A stretch of DNA of 20,917 nt from the IMG/VR virus record IMGVR_UViG_3300004448_000500, positions 1 to 20,917 of that record; one strand, written 5' to 3'. The notes below the pieces were generated by a model. The model was not told the DNA's origin. It worked only from the letters and a program-made list of their open reading frames with translations, and searched no databases. This DNA comes from a virus. Shown here in pieces: positions 15,311-20,917 of this stretch. Position 1 is the first letter of the stretch. Each line of letters begins with the position of its first letter. The position numbers were made by a program, and so were the translations under genes.

Positions 15311-15734
15311 CTGACCTATACTTTGCATACCATTCTCCTACATTAAATGTTGGACAATCTTTCTTAGATATGTCGTTGTGTCCAATGACCTTTGCGTTAG
15401 GATATCTGTTTGTCAGAGTGTCAATGACTGCTCCGAAAGATTCCCATTGCTCTTCTGTGAAATTGTTTTCAGATGTCTTACCATCTTCGGACAGTCCACC
15501 TATTAAGCAGACAGAAACAGAACCAGAGTTGTACCCACTTGCGTGTGCCCCTACTTCTTCTATATGTCTACCTTCTTCTATCTCTCCGTTACGTCTAACA
15601 ACAAAGTGATATCCTATCTTTAACCAACCACGTTCCCTGTGCCATCTGTCTATGTCAGCAGCACTTGTGTCCATGCTTGGTTTAGTTGCAGCACAATGCA
15701 CAACTATATAGTTAGTCTTAGTTCTTTTATTCAT
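15288..15734 (-). CDS. N-acetylmuramoyl-L-alanine amidase (gp3.5-like lysozyme)
   Basis: 148 residues, about the T7 lysozyme length (151). Zinc ligands are H13 (IVVHCAAT), H119 (VIGHND) and C127 (KKDCPTF); Y42 (IGYHFVV) and K125 match the catalytic Tyr and Lys of T7. It cleaves the amide bond between muramic acid and the peptide stem. In T7 it also binds RNA polymerase and dampens transcription; whether this occurs here cannot be seen. No signal peptide, so export would need a holin, which is not in the window. Its ATG overlaps endonuclease I by four bases (ATGA), and AAGG lies about nine bases upstream. Confidence 0.95.
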   Translation of the reverse strand: MNKRTKTNYIVVHCAATKPSMDTSAADIDRWHRERGWLKIGYHFVVRRNGEIEEGRHIEEVGAHASGYNSGSVSVCLIGGLSEDGKTSENNFTEEQWESFGAVIDTLTNRYPNAKVIGHNDISKKDCPTFNVGEWYAKYRSDDEYAIE

Positions 15735-16171
15735 ATTGCTAATACCTTAATTGCCTTCATCCTTGAAGGGGTTTGGGATTCATTTATCCACTCGCTAGGA
15801 ATACTTCTATCTGCGTAATCAAATCCATACTTCACGCACCACATTGCATAGGTAGTCTTAGACTTAGTACCTAATCTTTTTTTAGAATTACTAAACACAA
15901 ATCTAATATCAATCTTAGGGTGTTGTTCCTTTATAAGTTTATGTTTAGTTCTATCTGAACTAAGGAACTGTCCTTTTGTTTCTACTATGATTCCATTTGG
16001 TAATACAAAATCTGGTTTGTATCTTGAGGTAGGTTTGTTGTAAGTGACCCAACCTTTAGGTTCATAACTAAACTTGATACCTAATGCGTTGAGTTCACTT
16101 GCAACTTTTTCTTCGAGTCCACTACGATAACCTTTAGCCCTAGCGAATTTACTAAAAGTCCTCTTGTGCAT
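15731..16171 (-). CDS. Endonuclease I, Holliday junction resolvase (gp3-like)
   Basis: 146 residues from ATG at 16171, T7 gp3 being 149. The frame is open to 16252, but a start at 16171 lines up with T7 (RSGLEEKVASEL here, RSGLEDKVSKQL in T7) and leaves only a 20-base overlap with the ssDNA-binding gene. The ribosome site before this ATG is weak; a GTG 18 bases upstream is another option. The PD-(D/E)XK core is complete: YKPDFVLPNGIIVETKG, with a helix glutamate in SGLEEK. KHKLIKEQHPKIDIRFVFS also follows T7 closely. The dimer resolves branched DNA during packaging and nicks host DNA for breakdown by the exonuclease. Confidence 0.94.
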   Translation of the reverse strand: MHKRTFSKFARAKGYRSGLEEKVASELNALGIKFSYEPKGWVTYNKPTSRYKPDFVLPNGIIVETKGQFLSSDRTKHKLIKEQHPKIDIRFVFSNSKKRLGTKSKTTYAMWCVKYGFDYADRSIPSEWINESQTPSRMKAIKVLAI

Positions 16172-16760
16172 CTGAAGAATTGAACTCACTTTGATTTGTC
16201 TCTTTCGAGACTTCATAACCTTCGGTGGATTCAAAACCGTAACTATCTGCATTGTTACCCCCTGTAACTAATTCAATTATTTGTACTGCTTTAAGTCTCA
16301 GGCTTACACCTGCACCAACAGCACCAACAAAGTAAGGAGCAATGTCTGCACTAATTTTAATTGTAGAACCACCCCAGATTTCAGTAACATCTTTGAGTAA
16401 TGTTCCTTTAGAATCAAAAAGTTTTGGAGTAATCTTTATAGTCTTACCATCTTTAGTTTGTATCTGTGCTTTAGATTTAAACTTAAACAAGACATTACCT
16501 GTCTCCTGTTCATCCCCATCTACTTCATTAAAATAAGGTGGGTCTGATACTTTAACTTTCTTACCTTCAGGTGCTAGGGTTTTTGCTTTTTCCATAGCTT
16601 CATCAATCTTCTTGATGAGAGGTTCAGCTTCACTAGTATTTAGCGAAAGGCTAACCTTGTATTCACCTAACGCATTAAACTTTGTGTCAGGATTAATCAA
16701 CCAAGGATAGATTGCTCTACCTGCAGGTGTGACTATATTTTCGTTTTGTATTTTATTCAT
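16152..16760 (-). CDS. Single-stranded DNA-binding protein (gp2.5-like)
   Basis: 202 residues, T7 gp2.5 being 232. An OB-fold-like beta-rich core opens with NIVTPAGRAIYPWLINPDTK, continues with NALGEYKVSLSLN and ends with SLRLKAVQIIELV (about 155-167). The C-terminal tail is acidic and ends in SSDAQEDF. In T7 the acidic tail with its last phenylalanine contacts polymerase and helicase and controls DNA binding. The protein coats ssDNA and helps annealing. AGAGG stands six bases before ATG. It is the first replication gene after RNA polymerase, as in many marine T7-like phages, and its upstream gap holds a T7-promoter-like sequence. Confidence 0.92.
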   Translation of the reverse strand: MNKIQNENIVTPAGRAIYPWLINPDTKFNALGEYKVSLSLNTSEAEPLIKKIDEAMEKAKTLAPEGKKVKVSDPPYFNEVDGDEQETGNVLFKFKSKAQIQTKDGKTIKITPKLFDSKGTLLKDVTEIWGGSTIKISADIAPYFVGAVGAGVSLRLKAVQIIELVTGGNNADSYGFESTEGYEVSKETNQSEFNSSDAQEDF

Positions 16761-16784
16761 TATTAACCTCTTAATAGTTTCATT

Positions 16785-16805
16785 GGTCTAAGTGAGTGGG
16801 TATTA
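16785..16805 (-). promoter_or_regulatory. Candidate phage promoter before the ssDNA-binding gene
   Basis: On the minus strand the gap reads TAATACCCACTCACTTAGAC. T7 class III promoters read TAATACGACTCACTATAGGG. Six bases at the left (TAATAC) and seven in the centre (ACTCACT) are identical, with one extra base between them and a changed start region. It lies immediately downstream of the RNA polymerase gene, where T7 has its first phage promoters, and directly upstream of the replication genes. The match is imperfect and found by eye; some of it could be chance in AT-rich DNA. Confidence 0.45.
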
Positions 16806-16806
16806 A

Positions 16807-19212
16807 TTATGCAAAGAAAAAGGAACTTTCAAGCACGTGGTCTAAAACAAGAGTACCTTTAGTTGGTACTGGTTCTATCTCTTTGTGTCTGTGTTCAGGT
16901 AGAACTTCTAAAAGATAATTTCTAAACTCTTCTAGTACATCCATCTGTGAATACATCTCAACAAATGCAGTACGTAATGCACCCCACATTTCTTCAGCAT
17001 CTGCAGCATGAGTACCATAGCTATCATGTACCATTGCAAAAGAATGTATGTCTAACTGCTTGGCAACATGAAGAGTAATCATCAGGTGACTAGCATCAAT
17101 ACTATGTACAAAGTTAGGAGAGATACCATTAGCTTGTCGGTTCTTATCTAACTTACCTGTTTGTGCATACACTCTAGGTTTAAATACTTTTCCAAGTAAC
17201 TTGGTTTGTATCTGACTAGACTTAACTTCTTGGTATGCCTGTAGCACAGGAAGGTTACATGGTGTGTCCCACCTGATAGGTAGTCCTTCTGATGATGCAA
17301 CCCTTGCTGCTTTTTGTAGCCATGCCATAGCATCAGTTGCTGCATGAACAACCTCAGATATAGATTGCCATATCAACTTGGACAAGAAGGTTGCTGCTTT
17401 AAATACATCTTCACCGAATGGGTGTGATATACCTTTGTCACGTTGCTCAACAATATAATCCATTACAAAATCTGTAAAGGAATACTGCTTACCACCGTAA
17501 GGCAACACCATACATGGACGTTTGCAACAAGACCTAGATACACCATAGTCAATCCACTTCTGTGCTAACTCATCTGGCATTTCTTTTAGCTTCTGTGTAA
17601 CTGTATCAGCTACCTTCTGATAGATGTCTTGTGGGTCATCCATTGGTACAAGATTAACTTCTTTACCTGTAGTCTCTGACCTTAACATTGCTGCAAAATG
17701 TTGGAGTCCATTACAACTACCATCAGCACAGACAGGAAGACTAGACTCAAAGTTATCAGGGTCAGCAACAAGACCTTCCCATTCTTTACAGAAGGCTAAG
17801 AACTGAAAAGGTTTATCAGATTCTTTAGCCCACCATAGGTCAGCCAATGGGTCTTTGGCACAGGATAGTATTCTCTCTTGGTTATCTTGCACCCAATCAA
17901 TACGTTCTTGCAGAGATGCTTTATCATAACCAAACATATTTGCCCCATGTATGGCTAAGTGACAAGCCCCTTGCTCATTTAATTTTTTTGCCTCAGAAAA
18001 AAGCAGTAGTCCTTTGGCAAAGTCTGTGCCCTGTGGGTTAAGATAGTTTGGTACTGCATAGATACGTCCTCTAAAATCTAACTGATACACCATGTAGATA
18101 GACTTCTCATCTTTAAACTTGTCAGCTATCTGTATTGTCTTCCTTAACAAGAGTCTCTTTGATGCCATACGATTGTTCTCTGTATGTATGATGACTGCAT
18201 TTCTTTTCCAATTAATCTTAGCTTGTTTATTGGTAGCAATATCATGTGGCTTGTTAGGAATTTCTGCGTTCTCTGATGGTGGTAAGCTAGGTAAAGCTAT
18301 GCCACTATCCCAGATGTCCTTCAGTACCTGTAAGACAAACTGATTGACCTTGAACCCTGTCTGTTGCATAGCATTAACTGCTCCATAAACCATAGGCATA
18401 TCAAAGTGCTTTAGTTCTTGTAGGTAGTTCTTGTTTTCAGTCTTAACAAGAGGTAGCTGACGGACATGATGAGTGTGATAACCACCATCTGTAGGTGTAG
18501 TCCAATCTTTAGGAGGTACAACACAAGGATAGAACTCAGGTCTTAGTATCTCTTGGAAGGCAGTAAGGTCTTTGATTATCTTTAGTGTAGTCTCTGATGC
18601 TAACAAGAGTTGTCTTCTCTTGCCCCCCTTCATCATACTCTTTAGTTCTAACAGACCTGTATTGACTATGGTCAAATCAAGTAAAGCATTACCCACCAAG
18701 AGTTTTTCTCTTTGTGTCCATGATGTCCATTCTTGTCCATCTCTTCTTGATGACTCAATTAACTTACGTCTCTTATAAGTATATCCTGATGACCTCTTGT
18801 CTAAGTCTTTCTTTACTACCCTATACAGACGAGGATTGTTTTCCTCAAAGGTTCTTATCCTCAACTCATCTTCAATAGCCATACCTAAAGCTACTGCAGA
18901 ACTACTGTAGTCTCTCTTCCTAGTTATCTGTGATAGTGCCACCCTCAAGGTGATTACTGCTATGACTGGTGGCTCTAGGTCATTCAACAAGACTGCTGAT
19001 GTAGCTGACTTACCTGACCTACCCTTCATTGAGGATTCTATATGGTCTTTGATAGCATCTTCTACCTTTGTGACAGTTTGTCTCAAGAGGTATTGACCAT
19101 AGGTAGTTGTAGATTCTTGGGCTTTCTCTGCTTTTTGTAGGTTATTCTTGTGGAATCTTTGGATTCCTTCTTCTCGCATTTCACGTTCTAACGATACTTG
19201 TCGTGTGTCCAT
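16807..19212 (-). CDS. Single-subunit DNA-directed RNA polymerase (gp1-like)
   Basis: 801 residues, T7 RNA polymerase being 883. Catalytic parts are intact: D497 in PVCADGSCNGLQHFAAM (T7 D537), K564 and Y572 in RSCCKRPCMVLPYGGK (T7 K631, Y639), and D730 in AMVHDSYGTH (T7 D812). YQLDFRGRIYAVP (376-388) is another family block. The last residues, SFFFA, resemble the T7 FAFA end that reaches the active site. The promoter specificity loop (about 664-695) differs from T7: at T7's R746 and N748 there appear to be Lys and Leu. GGAGAG lies six bases before ATG. The protein transcribes middle and late genes after host polymerase has made it. Confidence 0.97.
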   Translation of the reverse strand: MDTRQVSLEREMREEGIQRFHKNNLQKAEKAQESTTTYGQYLLRQTVTKVEDAIKDHIESSMKGRSGKSATSAVLLNDLEPPVIAVITLRVALSQITRKRDYSSSAVALGMAIEDELRIRTFEENNPRLYRVVKKDLDKRSSGYTYKRRKLIESSRRDGQEWTSWTQREKLLVGNALLDLTIVNTGLLELKSMMKGGKRRQLLLASETTLKIIKDLTAFQEILRPEFYPCVVPPKDWTTPTDGGYHTHHVRQLPLVKTENKNYLQELKHFDMPMVYGAVNAMQQTGFKVNQFVLQVLKDIWDSGIALPSLPPSENAEIPNKPHDIATNKQAKINWKRNAVIIHTENNRMASKRLLLRKTIQIADKFKDEKSIYMVYQLDFRGRIYAVPNYLNPQGTDFAKGLLLFSEAKKLNEQGACHLAIHGANMFGYDKASLQERIDWVQDNQERILSCAKDPLADLWWAKESDKPFQFLAFCKEWEGLVADPDNFESSLPVCADGSCNGLQHFAAMLRSETTGKEVNLVPMDDPQDIYQKVADTVTQKLKEMPDELAQKWIDYGVSRSCCKRPCMVLPYGGKQYSFTDFVMDYIVEQRDKGISHPFGEDVFKAATFLSKLIWQSISEVVHAATDAMAWLQKAARVASSEGLPIRWDTPCNLPVLQAYQEVKSSQIQTKLLGKVFKPRVYAQTGKLDKNRQANGISPNFVHSIDASHLMITLHVAKQLDIHSFAMVHDSYGTHAADAEEMWGALRTAFVEMYSQMDVLEEFRNYLLEVLPEHRHKEIEPVPTKGTLVLDHVLESSFFFA

Positions 19213-19231
19213 ACTGAACTCTCCATAAAAG

Positions 19232-19248
19232 TTGTCTACGATTGTCTA
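19232..19248 (-). repeat. Short direct repeat in the integrase-RNA polymerase gap
   Basis: TAGACAA occurs twice ten bases apart (minus-strand TAGACAATCGTAGACAA) between the integrase stop and the RNA polymerase ribosome site. One helical turn between copies could suit a protein binding both from one side. Two seven-base copies may also be chance. Confidence 0.3.
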
Positions 19249-19249
19249 T

Positions 19250-20281
19250 TTAACCTGTCATATTGTCCATAAATTTGTCATCAGATTCTAACACTCTACT
19301 CGCATCTAAAAGATTTTGCGTATCTAGGTGTGCATATCTTAGAGTCATGTGTATAGACTTATGACCAAGCCATTGTTGTACAACTTGCAGTTGTATTCCT
19401 CGCTGAACAAGACGAGATGCACAGGTGTGACGTAAGCTATGTAAGACAAACTCTTTGTCATCTTGTAGACCCATATCATCACGTAACCATTCCCATACAC
19501 GTCTTATCTTGTCTTCTGTAAGATTAAATACAGGTTTGTTTTTTAGTCTGCCTTCTGTGTCAATACGAGTCTGTAATATATTCTTAACTCGTCTTGTCAA
19601 CGGAACAGTACGAGGATGTCCGTTTTTAGTTTCCCAAATAGAAATAGTTCCTTTGTCTAGGTCAACATCACGACAGGACAAACGTAAGCCCTCTCCTCTA
19701 CGTAAACCTGTGTCCAACAGAAACAAGAAAAAATCTCTGCAGTCTATCTCTTGTTTAGCAGTCAAGATTTGAACAAGATAGGCTTCTTCTTCTTGGATTA
19801 AATATCTTAGTCTACCATTCTTAGTTGGTATCCAATCAAGTTTAGGTTTCCTATCTATCCACCCTCTGTCTACTGCTAGATTTAGTGACTTAGATATACA
19901 AGCACTAATCTTGTTGAGTGATGATGATGATGCACCATTCTTTTTGAAGTGTTGAATAACGTCATCAATCATAGTAGCACTTATATCTGCAACAGGAACA
20001 TTACGTCCCATCACATCAAGTATTTTATCTTGTCTACGTATCTGTGTTAGACCCCAATCAGAGTCTGACCAATACTTATCTGCAGTCTTTTGGAACAAGA
20101 CTTGGGATGTCATGCCTAAGATAGAGTTTGCTTCAGGCAAAGCTACACCATCTTCAATACATTTCATACAATACTTCTCTAGTTTGACTGCATCATTCCT
20201 AGAGGAACATGACTTGCGAAATACAACACCCTTCTTACGGATGTCTACTTGCCAAGCATTTGCTATTTTTCTAATTGGCAT
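19250..20281 (-). CDS. int: Tyrosine recombinase / phage integrase
   Basis: 343 residues. The catalytic set is complete: R194 (LLDTGLRRGEGLRL), K219 (ETKNGHPRTVPL), H281 and R284 (VLHSLRHTCASRL), H307 (WLGHKSIHM) and nucleophile Y316 (LRYAHLD). The N-terminus (1-45) looks like an AP2-type arm-binding domain, and about 60-150 is a SAM-like core-binding domain. It would integrate the phage genome at an attachment site, so this T7-like phage can probably form a prophage. AGGAGA lies six bases before ATG. It is read in the same direction as, and just before, RNA polymerase. No excisionase, repressor or tRNA-like attachment site is visible nearby. Confidence 0.96.
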   Translation of the reverse strand: MPIRKIANAWQVDIRKKGVVFRKSCSSRNDAVKLEKYCMKCIEDGVALPEANSILGMTSQVLFQKTADKYWSDSDWGLTQIRRQDKILDVMGRNVPVADISATMIDDVIQHFKKNGASSSSLNKISACISKSLNLAVDRGWIDRKPKLDWIPTKNGRLRYLIQEEEAYLVQILTAKQEIDCRDFFLFLLDTGLRRGEGLRLSCRDVDLDKGTISIWETKNGHPRTVPLTRRVKNILQTRIDTEGRLKNKPVFNLTEDKIRRVWEWLRDDMGLQDDKEFVLHSLRHTCASRLVQRGIQLQVVQQWLGHKSIHMTLRYAHLDTQNLLDASRVLESDDKFMDNMTG

Positions 20282-20316
20282 ATGATTCTCCTATGGTTTG
20301 AGATGCGTATAGTAAT

Positions 20317-20505
20317 TTAAAATAAAGGGTCAAACAAGATACCTTTTTGCACTAAAGTATGGTAATAATTTGCTTTTGCTTTATAAATCTCTGCTTGTTG
20401 GGAGTTTTCGTCCCACTCAAAGTCATACTGAAGTTGACGTAGCTTTTTATATTCTCTTACTACGTCAACAAGATGTGTGTCTGTTAGTATTGGGTCAATG
20501 TACAA
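20317..20505 (-). CDS. Small early protein of unknown function, 62 residues, TTG start
   Basis: The frame is open from an ATG at 20571, but that start would lie 77 bases inside the upstream gene and lacks a good ribosome site. TTG at 20505 has GAGGAGA six bases upstream and gives an 11-base overlap, so it is preferred. The product opens MYIDPILTDTHLVDVVREYK, continues with KLRQLQYDFEW, and ends KGILFDPLF. It is helical, with many Tyr, Gln and Lys, possibly a short coiled coil (about 15-50). I do not recognise it. It lies directly before the integrase, in the early run. Confidence 0.65.
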   Translation of the reverse strand: MYIDPILTDTHLVDVVREYKKLRQLQYDFEWDENSQQAEIYKAKANYYHTLVQKGILFDPLF

Positions 20506-20782
20506 GTATCTTCTCCTCTTTAACTCTGTAAAAATCTGAATCATTAGTACATATATCGTTATCCTCATCATAATAACAAGAGTAGACAGAACAATATGTC
20601 ACATCATTAACATCATCAGTCCATATATTAAAATCATATGGTCTATCTCTGTACCAAAATGAGTGCCAAGTATCACCAATGTCATCATTTTGTATTGCTT
20701 CTGCCCACATAGTTTCTACTGAAGCATCAACAAACGATTTAAATTTATTACTTGTTTTATATTCAATTTCAATCAGGTTCAT
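20495..20782 (-). CDS. Acidic early protein of unknown function, 95 residues
   Basis: Start at ATG 20782, the second of two adjacent ATG codons, with AAAGGA six bases upstream; 20785 and an upstream codon at 20818 are less likely. The protein has about 21 Asp/Glu against 8 Lys/Arg and many aromatic residues (WHSFWYRDRPYDFNIW in the middle, YYDEDNDICTNDSDFY near the end). No transmembrane segment or known motif. Its place among the first genes read by host polymerase, small size and strong negative charge recall phage anti-host or DNA-mimic proteins such as T7 Ocr, but no sequence likeness to Ocr is claimed. Confidence 0.68.
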   Translation of the reverse strand: MNLIEIEYKTSNKFKSFVDASVETMWAEAIQNDDIGDTWHSFWYRDRPYDFNIWTDDVNDVTYCSVYSCYYDEDNDICTNDSDFYRVKEEKILVH

Positions 20783-20917
20783 CATCAGTCCTTTCAATAG
20801 GTAAATAAACGTCAACATGAGAGTTACAATTAGGGTTAGGACAAGAGAGGTTAGTGACTATCCCTTCGTATGAATAGCCATCTTCCTCGCTTATATCATG
20901 GTCACCACCCCATATTA
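20769..20917 (-). CDS. Zinc-ribbon-like early protein, 5' part missing
   Basis: A frame of 48 codons plus stop runs in from the right edge; the start lies outside the window. Visible parts are IWGGDHDISEEDGYSYEGIV, then TNLSCPNPNCNSHVDVYLP and an acidic end ERTDDEPD. WGGDHD followed by an EGIV-NLSCP...C block occurs in small zinc-ribbon proteins of many marine phages, in which a first CxxC precedes the WGGDHD; that part would be upstream of the window. Here the second pair is C-x4-C rather than C-x2-C. Function unknown. It overlaps the acidic protein start by 14 bases, and the ribosome site of that gene lies within it. Confidence 0.7.
   Translation of the reverse strand, partial: IWGGDHDISEEDGYSYEGIVTNLSCPNPNCNSHVDVYLPIERTDDEPD

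Noticed and set aside
16171-16252. A longer endonuclease I with a 27-residue N-terminal extension
   Set aside because: It would lie wholly within the end of the ssDNA-binding gene, lacks a good ribosome site and has no counterpart in T7 gp3.
303-20000. Many open frames of 60-105 codons on the plus strand, for example 303-497, 2335-2631, 12096-12323 and 19455-19772
   Set aside because: Each lies antisense within a well-supported gene, has no convincing ribosome site or family likeness, and reads as a shadow of the opposite strand.
19213-20316. An attachment site (tRNA 3'-end-like sequence) beside the integrase
   Set aside because: I looked in both gaps flanking the gene and nearby and found no T-arm-like sequence or tRNA fragment; attP may lie outside the window.
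20282-20316. CTATACGCAT before the integrase resembles CTATACACAT on the opposite strand of the capsid leader
   Set aside because: A ten-base near match in opposite orientation is likely chance in AT-rich DNA; no further copies were noticed.
1-20917. tRNA genes, CRISPR arrays, insertion sequences or long repeats
   Set aside because: None were seen; coding density leaves almost no room, and no repeated units longer than a few bases stood out.

Overview
The window is a near-complete core of a T7-like podovirus (Autographiviridae-type) genome, shown in reverse: every gene I can support is on the minus strand, so transcription runs from the right edge (early) to the left edge (late). The DNA is AT-rich by eye. 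It has no photosynthesis or carbon-metabolism genes of the kind carried by cyanophages. It does have a tyrosine integrase next to a single-subunit RNA polymerase and a phage ribonucleotide reductase. This combination resembles marine T7-like phages, most closely the integrase-carrying phages of SAR11-type bacteria (HTVC019P-like). The host assignment is inference from layout and composition, not from a database match.

Layout in transcription order. (1) Early end, about 20917-19250: a zinc-ribbon-like protein cut by the window edge, a very acidic small protein, a 62-residue protein with a TTG start, and the integrase. (2) 19212-16807: phage RNA polymerase. (3) 16760-10075, DNA metabolism: ssDNA-binding protein (gp2.5-like), endonuclease I (gp3), amidase/lysozyme (gp3.5), primase-helicase (gp4), a MazG-type nucleotide pyrophosphohydrolase, DNA polymerase (gp5), a PD-(D/E)XK-like protein, 5'-3' exonuclease (gp6) and a DUF3310 protein (gp1.7 family). 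(4) 10078-8384: ribonucleotide reductase, apparently class II. (5) 8359-1, virion genes: two small proteins, portal (gp8), a 51-residue protein, scaffold (gp9), major capsid (gp10), a strong intrinsic terminator, tail tubes A and B (gp11, gp12), and three internal core proteins (gp13-, gp14- and gp15-like, the last cut by the left edge).

How it works together: host polymerase would read the early end, integrase and RNA polymerase; the phage polymerase would then read the replication and virion genes. Endonuclease I and the gp6-type exonuclease break down host DNA, and the reductase, DUF3310 protein and MazG-type enzyme adjust nucleotide pools for the gp4/gp5/gp2.5 replisome. Genes are packed with 1-4 base overlaps (TAATG, ATGA). 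The largest gap is the 131-base spacer before the capsid gene. No stretch over 300 bases lacks a gene. Holin, spanins, tail fibre, terminase and any lysogeny repressor are not in the window.

Most notable points: an internal start in the primase-helicase gene that would recreate T7's 4A/4B pair; a DNA polymerase with a TTG start and a strongly shortened thioredoxin-binding insertion; a lone class II-looking reductase; a T7-position terminator behind the capsid gene; and genes missed by ATG-only or length-limited calling (51 residues at 6218-6373, a TTG start at 20505, and the partial gene at the right edge). I saw no wholly new multi-gene system. The least explained genes are the early ones at the right edge and the nuclease-like gene overlapping the polymerase.
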